The notes beneath the pieces were generated by a model. It did not search any database. It was not told the origin of the DNA and worked only from the letters and a program-made list of their open reading frames with translations. This document shows positions 9,143-18,485 of a DNA stretch of 64,000 nt, piece by piece (positions within the stretch are counted from its first letter, which is position 1; every line of letters begins with the position of its first letter). Location: assembly GCA_902538255.1 (NCBI GenBank), contig CACBEJ010000001.1, positions 1 through 64,000 of the forward strand, written 5' to 3'. A program made the translations under genes and the position numbers. The DNA comes from an uncultured Pelagibacteraceae bacterium. Its GTDB lineage: Bacteria; Pseudomonadota; Alphaproteobacteria; Pelagibacterales; Pelagibacteraceae.

Positions 9143-9693
9143 ACTTTAATTGGTTTGATAACTTTCAACAATATTCTGAATGGTATCAACATTATTAAAG
9201 CAACTAAAATTTTTACAGCTAAATCTCCAAGAGATAAAGTAACCCAAGGTACCCCTGTTGCATAAAATGATATTGAGAAAAATAAAAATGTGTCTACTGT
9301 TGATCCAATCAAAGATGAAGTAAGTGGTGCAACAAACCAGTCTTTTCTTCTTAATCGATCAAAAATTTGAATATCTAACAATTGAGCGGTAATAAAAGCC
9401 ACCCCTGATCCAATTGCAATTCTAACAGAGATTAAATCTGCAAAATCAGTTGAGAACAGAAGTGTAAATATAATTCCTATTAAAAAACCCAAATATACAA
9501 TTTGCCTTGCTAATAATTTACCGTACGACCTATTCGCTAAATCTGTTATTAAAAAGGCTATTGGGTAACTAAAAGCTCCATAAGTTAAAATCTCATTTAA
9601 CCCAAAATAATTTATTGGGAACTGAACTAAATAATTAGAAGATAATACAACAACCCCCATCATTATAGATAGAGTGATAAATAATTTGTTCAT
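9139..9693 (-). CDS. yhhQ: VUT family transporter, probable queuosine precursor transporter YhhQ
   Basis: Inner-membrane protein of 184 residues with about six helices. The family signature appears as AFLITDLANRSYGK near residues 45-58, followed by RQIVYLGF and later GSTVDTFLFFSISF, which matches the VUT/YhhQ family. Characterised members import queuine or preQ0-type deazaguanines for tRNA modification. It is coupled to rpmB by a one-base TAATG overlap and converges with the ureohydrolase gene. The family is secure; the transported substrate is inferred. Confidence 0.85.
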   Translation of the reverse strand: MNKLFITLSIMMGVVVLSSNYLVQFPINYFGLNEILTYGAFSYPIAFLITDLANRSYGKLLARQIVYLGFLIGIIFTLLFSTDFADLISVRIAIGSGVAFITAQLLDIQIFDRLRRKDWFVAPLTSSLIGSTVDTFLFFSISFYATGVPWVTLSLGDLAVKILVALIMLIPFRILLKVIKPIKV

Positions 9694-10004
9694 TAAGCTA
9701 ATTTAGCTAAAGGTTTTTTTTTAAAAGGGGATTTAATTAAAACTACTTTTTTTAACTTTTTTAATCTAGGAGATAAATTTTTATTTTTTACAGTTTTTAA
9801 AAATTCATCAAAACTACCTTTTTTATCTACTGACCTTACACCTGAATTGCTTACAGTAAGTTTTAAACTTCTTCCAGTAAGCTCACTTGTAAATTTTACT
9901 TTTTTTAGATTAGGTAAAAATCTTCTTTTAGTCTTATTGTTAGCATGACTAACATTATGACCTTTCATGGGAATTTTACCAGTAAGTTCACATTTTTTTG
10001 ACAT
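9693..10004 (-). CDS. rpmB: 50S ribosomal protein L28
   Basis: Large-subunit ribosomal protein, 103 residues, highly basic. It starts [20 protein letters not shown] and continues with the conserved [10 protein letters not shown] and a long alphaproteobacterial C-terminal half. An open frame continues upstream to 10106, but the extra 34 residues overlap pyrD, have no family match and cover a good promoter, so I set the start at the ATG at 10004. The gene after it is yhhQ. Confidence 0.95.
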   Translation of the reverse strand: MSKKCELTGKIPMKGHNVSHANNKTKRRFLPNLKKVKFTSELTGRSLKLTVSNSGVRSVDKKGSFDEFLKTVKNKNLSPRLKKLKKVVLIKSPFKKKPLAKLA

Positions 10005-10016
10005 AATAACAGTGCC

Positions 10017-10045
10017 TATATAAGGGGAGATATTGAAGGCGTCAA
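10017..10045 (-). promoter_or_regulatory. Promoter of rpmB (near-leaderless)
   Basis: On the minus strand TTGACG (10045-10040), a 17-base spacer and TATATA (10022-10017) form one of the best sigma70-like promoters in the window. Only 12 bases separate the -10 from the rpmB ATG, so transcription should start about five bases before the start codon, with no Shine-Dalgarno sequence. Confidence 0.65.
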
Positions 10046-10056
10046 GTTTAATACAT

Positions 10057-11109
10057 TTAAGAAACAGTTTTATTTCCAACAATTTCTGTGAAATTTTTGA
10101 CACCATCTCTTATTAGTAATTCTTTTAGGTCTTTTTTAATTATGCCAGCAATATTGGGTCCTTGAAATACCATACCGGTATACAGCTGAAGATAATCTGC
10201 TCCTAATAAAAACTTATCATAAGCTGCTTTACCAGAGTCAACACCACCTACTCCAATTATTTTAATTTTACCTTTAATTAATTTATAGAATTTACTTATT
10301 AAAAAATTTGATTTTTTTTCAATAGGTTTTCCAGATAAACCACCTTTTTGATGTTTCTGTATGTTTTGAAGTGTTTCCCGAGAAGCTTCGGAAGTATTTG
10401 AAATTATTATTGCACTTATTTCATTTTCTAAAAGTATTTCTGAAATTAAGTCAATTTGATTTTCACTTATATCTGGTGAAATCTTTACGGCTATAGGAAT
10501 TTCAGTTTTTAATTCTTTTTTTTTTTCTGAAACAGAATTTAATAATTCTTTTAATTTATTCTCTTCATGAAAATTTCTAAGATTTTCAGTATTAGGTGAA
10601 GAAATATTTATTGTAATATAATCTGCAACTTCAGAAAATTTTTCTAATCCAATCAAATAATCATTTAATCTATCATTAGAGTCTTTATTGGGACCAACGT
10701 TTACACCTAAGACACCTAGTTGTTTATTAGATTTTATTCTATTTAATATGATATCTGATCCTTGGTTATTAAAACCTAACCTATTAATTAATGCTTGATC
10801 TTCTACCAATCTAAATACTCTTGGTTTTTCATTTCCATATTGTTTTAATGGTGTAACCGTACCTACTTCAACAAATCCAAAACCCAATTTAAATAAAGGA
10901 TTGTATACTTCTGCATTTTTATCAAAACCTGCTGCAATACCGATAGGATTATCAAGATGTTGATTAAATAATTTAGTTTTTAAAAGGGGATCATTTTTGT
11001 TTTCATCAAATATATTTGAAACTAAATTTAGCTTAAGAGATTGAATTGCTAAAAAATGTGCTCTTTCAGGATCTATTTTAAATATTAAAGATCTTAAATT
11101 TGAATACAT
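10057..11109 (-). CDS. pyrD: Dihydroorotate dehydrogenase (quinone), class 2
   Basis: Fourth step of pyrimidine synthesis: oxidises dihydroorotate and passes electrons to the quinone pool. The 350 residues begin with a membrane-associating helix (about 1-30, [20 protein letters not shown]). FMN and substrate motifs include [25 protein letters not shown] with the class 2 catalytic Ser, and [16 protein letters not shown]. The ATG overlaps the lysS stop by one base, and rpmB follows 52 bases downstream behind its own promoter. Confidence 0.96.
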   Translation of the reverse strand: MYSNLRSLIFKIDPERAHFLAIQSLKLNLVSNIFDENKNDPLLKTKLFNQHLDNPIGIAAGFDKNAEVYNPLFKLGFGFVEVGTVTPLKQYGNEKPRVFRLVEDQALINRLGFNNQGSDIILNRIKSNKQLGVLGVNVGPNKDSNDRLNDYLIGLEKFSEVADYITINISSPNTENLRNFHEENKLKELLNSVSEKKKELKTEIPIAVKISPDISENQIDLISEILLENEISAIIISNTSEASRETLQNIQKHQKGGLSGKPIEKKSNFLISKFYKLIKGKIKIIGVGGVDSGKAAYDKFLLGADYLQLYTGMVFQGPNIAGIIKKDLKELLIRDGVKNFTEIVGNKTVS

Positions 11110-12671
11110 TATTTTAATTTACTATTTATCAACTCTTTTGTTTCGTTAACACCGAAAAAACTTATAAAAAAACCCATTCTAGGTCCATTCTCATCTCCAA
11201 ACACCACTTCATAAATTAACTTAAACCAATCTCTTAAGTTTTCTGCATATCCATTCTCTTTACCTGTCGAATAAATTAATGTTTGAATATCCTCTGGAGA
11301 CATTTGATCATTACATTGTTCTAAAGTTTTAACCAAAGCTTTTAGAGCTAATGTTTCATTTTCAGATGGATTTTTATATTTTTTTTGAGCCTTAATAACA
11401 TCATTAAAATACTTAATTGCATAACCAACTAGTCCATCGAAAATTGGAAAATTTTTTTCATGAATGTTAGGTTTGTATTTTTTAACAAACTTCCATAATA
11501 AGTCTTTGTTATCAGCATTGCTTGTTTCAACTAAATTCAACAACATAGAAAAAGACATAATCATTTCCTCTTTTGGAATATTGCCATTATGAACATGCCA
11601 AACGGGATTCATTACTAATTGTTGTTCGGTTTGTTTTTTTGATTTTTCAATATTATCAAGGTACTCATCTACAGCTTTAGGTACTATTTCTTTATAAAGT
11701 TTTTTTGCTCTTTTTGGATTTTGATACATATACAAAGATAAGCTTTCAGGTGAAGCATATTTTAACCATTGGTCGATAGTAATACCATTTCCTTTTGATT
11801 TTGAAATTTTTTCACCCTTTTCATCAAGAAATAATTCATAAGCAAATCCAGATGGATGTTTTTTACCTATTAAATTTATAATTTTTGTTGATAAAATTGC
11901 ACTTTCAATAAGGTCTTTTCCATACATTTCAAAATCTATATCCAGAGCATACCATCTCATTGCCCAATCAACTTTCCATTGTAATTTGCAATTTCCATCC
12001 AAAATACTAGATTCTAGTTTTTTACCGTTGTTATCAAAAATAATTTTAGAATTTTTTTTATCAATTTCTATAACTGGAATTTCGAGAACATGACCTGTAT
12101 CTGAACAAATAGGTAAAAAAGGACAGTAAGTTTTTTGACGTTCTTTGCCTAAAGTTGGAAGTATTATATTCATTATACCATCATAATTTTCTAAAATAAT
12201 TTTTAAAGTTGGGTTAAAAAAACCACCTTTGTATAAAGATGTTGAACTTTTAAAATTATATTTGAAATCAAAACTGTTTAAGAAATCTTTTAACATTTCG
12301 TTATTATGTTCACCAAAACTTTGAAATTTTTCAAATGGATCTGGAACTTGTGTTAAGGGTTTATGTAAATTTTTATTTAGTAATTCCTGATTAGGAACAT
12401 TATCAGGAACTTTTCTTAAACCATCCATATCATCAGAAAAAGTAATTATTTCTGTTGGTAGATCTGTAAGTTGGTTTAACGCATTAACCATCATTGAGGT
12501 TCTGGCAACTTCACCAAATGTTCCAATGTGAGGAAGGCCACTTGGACCATATCCTGTTTGAAGGGTAATTTTTCCTTTTTTATCAAAAAATGTTTTTCTC
12601 TCACGAAGCATTTTTTTTGCTTCAACAAAAGGCCAAGCACTAGTTTTATCTAAAATTTCTTTTTTAATCAC
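11109..12671 (-). CDS. lysS: Lysyl-tRNA synthetase, class I
   Basis: Charges tRNA-Lys. The 520-residue protein is the class I (Rossmann-fold) type typical of alphaproteobacteria and archaea, not the class II enzyme of E. coli. The HIGH box is present as GLPHIGTFGE near residue 46-55 and the KMSKS loop as GEKISKSKGNGI near residue 285-295. Translation starts at a GTG at 12671. It is divergent from trkH across about 90 bases without a convincing promoter. Confidence 0.96.
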   Translation of the reverse strand: MIKKEILDKTSAWPFVEAKKMLRERKTFFDKKGKITLQTGYGPSGLPHIGTFGEVARTSMMVNALNQLTDLPTEIITFSDDMDGLRKVPDNVPNQELLNKNLHKPLTQVPDPFEKFQSFGEHNNEMLKDFLNSFDFKYNFKSSTSLYKGGFFNPTLKIILENYDGIMNIILPTLGKERQKTYCPFLPICSDTGHVLEIPVIEIDKKNSKIIFDNNGKKLESSILDGNCKLQWKVDWAMRWYALDIDFEMYGKDLIESAILSTKIINLIGKKHPSGFAYELFLDEKGEKISKSKGNGITIDQWLKYASPESLSLYMYQNPKRAKKLYKEIVPKAVDEYLDNIEKSKKQTEQQLVMNPVWHVHNGNIPKEEMIMSFSMLLNLVETSNADNKDLLWKFVKKYKPNIHEKNFPIFDGLVGYAIKYFNDVIKAQKKYKNPSENETLALKALVKTLEQCNDQMSPEDIQTLIYSTGKENGYAENLRDWFKLIYEVVFGDENGPRMGFFISFFGVNETKELINSKLK

Positions 12672-12762
12672 GAATATATCTTTTATAAAAATCTTAAATT
12701 GGCGATTTTATTAATTCTTATAGAGTTGAAATTTATTTACCATAAAATAATGTTCTTTCAAA

Positions 12763-14202
12763 ATGTCTAATTATAAAACTGTTTTTTTCACACTAGGAGT
12801 TTTGCAAATAATTTTAGGGGTCTCAATGTTCATCCCTATAATTGCTCAATTTATTTATTCTGAAATAGATTCTTCATTTTTTGGTGCATCTATTGTGACT
12901 ATCATTTTTGGATCATTATTTTTTCTTTCAAATCTAGACCACGACAAGAAGTTAAATTTACAACAAGCATTTTTATTAACTGCTTTGTCTTGGTTAAGTA
13001 TTGCTATTTTTGGATCTTTACCATTTATATTTTCGACTATGGAGCTTTCAATTACTGATGCTTTTTTTGAAAGTATGTCAGGAATTACAACGACAGGATC
13101 TACTATTATTTCGAATTTAGAGAATACACCAAAAGGAATTTTGTTATGGAGAGCATTGCTTCAATGGTTGGGAGGTATCGGTATTATTGTAATGGCAATT
13201 ACCTTAATGCCCATAATGAATGTTGGTGGTATGCAATTATTTAAAATTTCTAGCAACGACTCATCTGAAAAAATTCTTCCTAAATCAAAAGAAATAGCTC
13301 TAAGACTGATCTATATTTATTCAGGGTTAACTGGTCTTTGTGCATTTTCATATTGGATATTTGGAATGGGAAAATTTGATAGCCTAACCCATTCTATGAC
13401 CACAATAGCAACTGGTGGATTTTCAAATTACAATCAATCTATCGGATATTTTAATAGTGGTCTTATAGAAATGTCTTCAATGATATTTATAATTTTAGGA
13501 AGTATTCCTTTTATTACATACATAAAATTTATAAGTGGAAATAAAAAAATATTTTTAAATGATATTCAGATTAGAACATTTATTAAAATAATAATTATAA
13601 GTATTATTTTATTATCAATTTATTTATTTTTTAACAATGTCGAAAATTTTAGCTTTAGAAATATTTTATTTAATACCATTTCAATATTGACTGGAACAGG
13701 TTACGTAAATGCTGAATTTGATGGTTGGGGCAGTTTTCCCATAACTATATTTCTTGCTCTCATGTTTATAGGGGGTTGTGCTGGATCTACTACTTGTGGA
13801 GTAAAAATTTTTAGAATTCAAATTTTATATTTATTTATATTAAATCAATTAAAAAAAATAATTTACCCTAAGGGAATATTTATAATTAAATATGATCAGG
13901 GGTCTGTGGATGATAAATTTATTGCATCAATTATTTCATTTATTTATTTTTATTTTGTTATATTTTTTATTTTAGCTGTATTATTATCGTTAACTGGTTT
14001 AGATTTTATTACCGCTATTTCTGGAGCTGCAACATCAATATCAAATGTTGGTCCTGGATTGGGTCCTATAATTGGGCCTAATGGAGATTTTTCAGCTTTA
14101 CCAGATATTTCAAAATGGATCTTAACTGTAGGTATGATTTTAGGTAGACTTGAGTTATTTGCGATATTAGTATTGTTCTTACCATCTTTTTGGAGAAATT
14201 AA
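12763..14202 (+). CDS. trkH: Trk-type potassium uptake membrane protein TrkH
   Basis: Channel-like subunit for potassium uptake, 479 residues with about ten membrane helices plus pore loops. Four pore-loop filter segments can be traced: SGITTTGSTI, TIATGGFSN, ILTGTGYVN and SISNVGPGLGP. It normally works with the NAD-binding regulator TrkA, which is not in this window. Its stop is two bases before the next ATG, so it is the first gene of a trkH-permease-NlpC/P60 operon. Confidence 0.94.
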   Translation: MSNYKTVFFTLGVLQIILGVSMFIPIIAQFIYSEIDSSFFGASIVTIIFGSLFFLSNLDHDKKLNLQQAFLLTALSWLSIAIFGSLPFIFSTMELSITDAFFESMSGITTTGSTIISNLENTPKGILLWRALLQWLGGIGIIVMAITLMPIMNVGGMQLFKISSNDSSEKILPKSKEIALRLIYIYSGLTGLCAFSYWIFGMGKFDSLTHSMTTIATGGFSNYNQSIGYFNSGLIEMSSMIFIILGSIPFITYIKFISGNKKIFLNDIQIRTFIKIIIISIILLSIYLFFNNVENFSFRNILFNTISILTGTGYVNAEFDGWGSFPITIFLALMFIGGCAGSTTCGVKIFRIQILYLFILNQLKKIIYPKGIFIIKYDQGSVDDKFIASIISFIYFYFVIFFILAVLLSLTGLDFITAISGAATSISNVGPGLGPIIGPNGDFSALPDISKWILTVGMILGRLELFAILVLFLPSFWRN

Positions 14203-14204
14203 TT

Positions 14205-15581
14205 ATGGATCGAATTAAGAAACAATCATGGCTGGACTCTCTATCAGTTTACAAGGATATACGTATGGTAAGAATTCTTTTATTAGGTTCAATAAGTGGA
14301 TTCCCTTGGGTATTAATTGCAAGTAGTTTGAGTCTATGGCTCAAAGAGGAAGGTCTTAGTAGATCAACAATTGGATGGGCAGGACTAATTTTTGGAGTAT
14401 ACGCCTTCAATTATTTGTGGGCTCCTATTATAGATAGAATTCAAATTCCAATACTAACAAAAAAACTAGGTCATAGAAGAGGCTGGATAGTTTTGATGCA
14501 GCTTATTATTTTAGTAAGTTTAATAGTTTGGAGCATAATAAATCCTACAGAAAATTTGGCATTATTAATTTCAGTTGGATTAATTATTGCTATTGCATCA
14601 GCTACACAAGATATAACTGTAGATGCTTTAAGAATTGAACAAATAAATGAAAATGAGGGAAAATCTATGGCTGCTGGTGCAGCTATGGCTGTTGTTGGAT
14701 GGTGGACTGGCTATAAGTTAGGAGGAGTTGTTGCTTTGTTTACAGCTGAATATTTTGAAAATTTAGGTGTTACAGATTATTGGCAAGCTACTTTTTTGGT
14801 TCTGGGTATTTTAATTATTTTAATGAACATAGGGTTAATGTTTGTTCATGAACCAATTGAAACAGATAGACAAGCAAAACAAAGAGAGACAGACAAATTG
14901 ATAGAGGGAAAACTTGGTACTAGCAATATAATTACAAACTTTGTTGCTTATATTACAGGAACCATTGGTGGTCCTATCATCAGTTTTTTTAAAAAGAATG
15001 GTTTTGCTATTGCACTAGGAATTTTGGGCTTTGTCTTCTTGTTTAAAATAGGTGAAGCTTTCATGGGAAGAATGTCTATTGTCTTTTATAAAGAAATTGG
15101 ATTTTCCAAGGGTCAAATTGCGATTTATTCAAAAGGACTTGGTTGGATAACAACAGTTGTGTTTACATTATTAGGTGGAGTAATGGCTATGAGAGCTGGA
15201 ACAATTAAAACAATGTTCTTCGCTGGAGGACTAATGGCTTTAACAAATCTTTTATTTGCAGTTTTGGCATGGACTGGAAAATCAGAAATTCTATTCGCAA
15301 TTGCTGTAATAGCTGATGATATTACAGCTGCTTTTGCAACTGTAGCTTTTGTTGCATTTATATCTTTACTAGTTGATAGAACTTATACAGCTACACAATA
15401 TGCACTACTCGCTTCAATTGGTACTGCTGGTCGAACCACTTTAGCTTCATCTTCTGGAGCTTTGGTTGACTGGTTAAATGGAGATTGGGGAACATTTTTT
15501 GTTTTAACAACTATAATGGTGATACCTTCATTAATCTGTTTATGGATAATAAAAAATAAGATTAAAATTGGTGCAAAATAA
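14205..15581 (+). CDS. ampG: AmpG-like MFS permease, probable muropeptide importer
   Basis: Major facilitator of 458 residues with about 12-14 helices. The N-terminal segment GSISGFPWVLIASSLSLWLKEEG and the motif TQDITVDALRIE are characteristic of AmpG, which brings anhydromuropeptides into the cytoplasm for peptidoglycan recycling. I prefer the ATG at 14205 to the in-frame TTG at 14190 because a GGAG site (14192-14195) lies between them. The gene after it encodes a peptidoglycan-type hydrolase, consistent with this role. Confidence 0.85.
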   Translation: MDRIKKQSWLDSLSVYKDIRMVRILLLGSISGFPWVLIASSLSLWLKEEGLSRSTIGWAGLIFGVYAFNYLWAPIIDRIQIPILTKKLGHRRGWIVLMQLIILVSLIVWSIINPTENLALLISVGLIIAIASATQDITVDALRIEQINENEGKSMAAGAAMAVVGWWTGYKLGGVVALFTAEYFENLGVTDYWQATFLVLGILIILMNIGLMFVHEPIETDRQAKQRETDKLIEGKLGTSNIITNFVAYITGTIGGPIISFFKKNGFAIALGILGFVFLFKIGEAFMGRMSIVFYKEIGFSKGQIAIYSKGLGWITTVVFTLLGGVMAMRAGTIKTMFFAGGLMALTNLLFAVLAWTGKSEILFAIAVIADDITAAFATVAFVAFISLLVDRTYTATQYALLASIGTAGRTTLASSSGALVDWLNGDWGTFFVLTTIMVIPSLICLWIIKNKIKIGAK

Positions 15582-16317
15582 TTTTTATTTCGTAGGTAAT
15601 TTTTCAAATATCTATAAAAAGCCTTCTAAAAAATCTGAAGTTACTTCGCAAATTATCTATGGTGAGAAATTCAAAATTTTATCAAAAAATAAAAGTTGGA
15701 TTAAAATTAAAGCTTTATTTGATAATTATGAGGGGTTTATAAAAAATTCAAAGTATATAAAGAAATTTACACCATTGTATAAAGTTAGTGTTCTCAAAGC
15801 TAAAATTTTTAATAAACCAGGAATCACATCAAACGGTTGGCTTCCACTTGCATCTAAATTATGTGTTTTAGCACATAATAAAAATTATATAAAAATCGAA
15901 AAAAATAAATGGATTAAAAAAAAAGATATTAAAAAATTAAATCATAAAGATTTTAACTTTGTAAGAATATTTAAAAAGTTTTTAAATGTAAAATATGTAT
16001 GGGGAGGTAAAACATTTAAAGGTATTGACTGTTCAGCTTTATTACAAATATTTTTTATGTATAATAATTCTTTCTACCCAAGAGATACTAAGGATCAGAT
16101 CAAATATGTAAAAATAAAATTAAAAAAAAGAAAATTCAAAAAAGGAGATATTATTTTTTGGAAAGGTCATGTTGCTGTATGTTTAAATTCCAGACAACTA
16201 ATTCACGCGTATGGACCAGAAAAAAAAGTGATTATTATGCCAATTATAGAAACAATTAATGAGATTCAAAGAACTGCCAACCTACAGGTAAAAAAAGTAT
16301 CTAGAATAAAATATTAA
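15568..16317 (+). CDS. SH3 and NlpC/P60 domain peptidase
   Basis: Probable gamma-D-glutamyl-L-diamino acid endopeptidase acting on peptidoglycan peptides, 249 residues. Two bacterial SH3-like segments (about 8-60 and 70-120) precede an NlpC/P60 domain with the catalytic Cys in KGIDCSALLQ, a His in GHVAVCL and a second polar residue region at LIHAYGP. There is no signal peptide, so it may act on imported muropeptides in the cytoplasm, fitting the permease gene that it overlaps. The start is TTG 15568 or GTG 15571. Its end overlaps the convergent tyrA by four bases (TTAA). Confidence 0.83.
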   Translation: MVQNNFYFVGNFSNIYKKPSKKSEVTSQIIYGEKFKILSKNKSWIKIKALFDNYEGFIKNSKYIKKFTPLYKVSVLKAKIFNKPGITSNGWLPLASKLCVLAHNKNYIKIEKNKWIKKKDIKKLNHKDFNFVRIFKKFLNVKYVWGGKTFKGIDCSALLQIFFMYNNSFYPRDTKDQIKYVKIKLKKRKFKKGDIIFWKGHVAVCLNSRQLIHAYGPEKKVIIMPIIETINEIQRTANLQVKKVSRIKY

Positions 16318-17211
16318 TTTCTTCCAAAGTCAGGCTTGTCTATATCTTGTTTCAATTTGATGATTTTTGACCTTACTTTTTTAGTTTGAATAAGTTTTTT
16401 AATAATAGACTTATTATTTTTGAAATTAATATCTTTTTTAAATTGATTTAAATTTTTTATAAATAAATCAATCGCTTTTGAAATATTATTTTTATTGTTA
16501 AAAAAGATGTCCCGCCACATGATTTCATTTGATGCTGCAATCCTAGAAAAATCTCTTAATCCACCAGCACTATATTTGATTAGCTCATAATTTTGTTTTT
16601 TCTCAAAATCTTGTGCAGATTTCACCAGATTATATGCAATTAAGTGTGGTAAATGGCTAGTAATAGAAAAAATTTTGTCATGTTTTTTAGCGCTCATCAC
16701 AACTACTTTTGCTCCAATTTTTTTTCCAAAACTTAGTTAAAATATTTATATTATTTTTTTTAATATTTTTTTCTTTAATTATTATGCACCATCTATCAGT
16801 AAACATATTTTCTTTACCATGCTCTGGTCCACTAACCTCTGATCCAGCTATCGGGTGACTTTGAATCCAATGAATACCTTTCTTTAAAAATTTATTTATA
16901 ATTTTAGAAGTTTCAATTTTCGAAGAACCAATTTCTGTAATCAATGTTTTCGATGGTATAAATTTATTAATTTTTAAAATAATATTTTTATATTCACTCA
17001 TTGGTGTACAAAAAATAATTAAATCAGAATTACTTGTGCCTTCTTTTAATGATTTAACAATTGTTCCGGGTAATTTTAATCTTTTTATCTTAGCAATATT
17101 TGATTTTGATTTTTCATAGATGAATATTTTTTTTGCTATTTTTTTTTTGCTAATACGCCTTAATAAAGATGAACCTAATAATCCACAGCCAATAATTAAA
17201 ATATTTTTCAT
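16314..17211 (-). pseudogene. tyrA: Prephenate dehydrogenase TyrA, split by a frameshift in a homopolymer
   Basis: NAD-dependent enzyme of tyrosine synthesis. The N-terminal frame (17211-16687) has the Rossmann motif IIGCGLLGSSL and the active-site block SHPIAGSEVSGPEHG. The C-terminal frame (to 16314) begins inside it, with the family motif ITSHLPHLIAYNL and later SAGGLRDFSRIA. They are joined at a run of eight A on the coding strand (16725-16718): removing one A gives a continuous protein of 298 residues reading FWKKIGAKVVVMSAKKHD at the junction. No residue looks decayed, so a sequencing error, a very recent mutation or rescue by polymerase slippage are all possible. The start overlaps the hisC stop (ATGA). 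Confidence 0.9.
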
Positions 17212-18293
17212 TTTTTCAATACTTGCTTAATAACACTCATAAATTTTAAGTTTTCTTTTTTAGATCCAATAGTTAACCTTAATTTATTCTTTATATGATA
17301 ACCATCTTCTGTTGATCTTAAAATAATTCCCTTATTTTTAAGTTTTTCATACAGAAATTTTGCTGAGTATCTGCATTTTTCAAAATTAAGTAACAAAAAA
17401 TTTGCTGAAACTGAATTTGAAAAAATATTATATGTCTCAAGAAATTTCTTAATTTTTTCAGAATATAATAAATTATGTCTAATCGATTTATTTATGAAAG
17501 CTTTATCCTTCAGTGACTCGATAGCAGCTAATTGAGCAATACCATTTACATTAAATGGTGGTTTTATAACATTTAGCGCATTAACTATTTTTTTTGATCC
17601 ATATCCCCAACCTACTCTCAGAGAAGCTAATCCAAACATTTTTGAAAAAGTTCTAAGTATGAAAACATTGTCTTTATTTTTAAACAAATCTAAGCCTGAG
17701 GTATAATCTTTGTTTTTCATATATTCTGCATAGGCATCATCTATAACTAGCAAAATTTTTTTATTTAATCTTTTTCTTAATTCTAAAACTTCTTTTTTCG
17801 TTAAATAAGTTCCTGTAGGATTGTTTGGGTTAGCTATAAACACAATTTTAGTTTTTTTTGTTATTTTTTTTAAAATTTCATTTACTGAGACTTTAAAATT
17901 AATTTCTTTTGCAAATACAACTTTTGCACCTACAATTTTAGAGTAAATTCTGTACATTAAAAAACTATACTCAGGTACTACAACCTCATCTTTTGGGTTT
18001 AAAAACAACTGACAGAGCATTTGAATAACTTCATCTGAACCAGCTCCACAAATAATTTTCTCAGAATTGCATTTATAAGCTTTAGATATTGCTTTTCTTA
18101 AATTTTGAGATTTTCCATCTGGATATTTATCTAAATTCAGATTTTTATTTGATATTACTTTCTTTGCTTTAGGGCTCATGCCTAAAGCAGACTCATTTGC
18201 AGAAAGCTTAATTACTTTCTTAAGTTTCTTAACTTTTGATTTACCAGGTTTATAAGCCTCAATTTTAAATTTTTTGAAATTTGGAGTTATCAT
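17208..18293 (-). CDS. hisC: Histidinol-phosphate / aromatic aminotransferase
   Basis: PLP aminotransferase of 361 residues. Motifs: SANESALGMSPKA near the N-terminus, the FVIANPNNPTGTYL-like segment near 150, VIDDAYAEY near 185, and the PLP lysine in RTFSKMFGLASLRVGWG near 215. Linkage to tyrA suggests that it transaminates aromatic keto acids or prephenate as well as, or in place of, histidinol phosphate. It is divergent from metX. Confidence 0.92.
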   Translation of the reverse strand: MITPNFKKFKIEAYKPGKSKVKKLKKVIKLSANESALGMSPKAKKVISNKNLNLDKYPDGKSQNLRKAISKAYKCNSEKIICGAGSDEVIQMLCQLFLNPKDEVVVPEYSFLMYRIYSKIVGAKVVFAKEINFKVSVNEILKKITKKTKIVFIANPNNPTGTYLTKKEVLELRKRLNKKILLVIDDAYAEYMKNKDYTSGLDLFKNKDNVFILRTFSKMFGLASLRVGWGYGSKKIVNALNVIKPPFNVNGIAQLAAIESLKDKAFINKSIRHNLLYSEKIKKFLETYNIFSNSVSANFLLLNFEKCRYSAKFLYEKLKNKGIILRSTEDGYHIKNKLRLTIGSKKENLKFMSVIKQVLKK

Positions 18294-18367
18294 TTTTTTT
18301 AATTTATGTGCTCTTTATAGATAAAATTACAAAATTTTATAGAGAATAAGAGGATTTTTTTAAAAAA

Positions 18368-18396
18368 TTGACATAATAAATAAGTTCTAGTAAAAA
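18368..18396 (+). promoter_or_regulatory. Promoter of the metX operon
   Basis: A perfect -35 TTGACA (18368-18373), a 17-base spacer and a -10 TAAAAA (18391-18396). The predicted transcription start, six to eight bases later, coincides with the first paired bases of the SAM-II riboswitch, so the aptamer would sit at the very 5' end of the mRNA. Confidence 0.65.
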
Positions 18397-18402
18397 AATT
18401 AT

Positions 18403-18453
18403 GCGCTGATTTAACTGAATTGCGAGCGCTTAAAAAAAACCGCTAAAATAGTT
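18403..18453 (+). promoter_or_regulatory. SAM-II riboswitch upstream of metX
   Basis: Matches the SAM-II aptamer, which is known from metX leaders in alphaproteobacteria and marine metagenomes. P1 is GCGCT (18403-18407) with AGCGC (18425-18429). The loop is the conserved UGAUUUAAC followed by AUUGC. The pseudoknot pairs AACT (18413-18416) with AGTT (18450-18453), and GCG (18422-18424) with CGC (18441-18443). The conserved GCUAAAA strand is at 18442-18448. SAM binding should lower MetX expression. A run of eight T (18452-18459) follows, and no Shine-Dalgarno sequence is visible before the ATG. Confidence 0.92.
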
Positions 18454-18485
18454 TTTTTTCTCACAATTCGAAACAGTCAAAAACT

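Noticed and set aside
10005-10106. Upstream extension of the L28 reading frame
   Set aside because: It overlaps the end of pyrD, covers a good promoter and has no match to the L28 family; the ATG at 10004 begins the conserved sequence.
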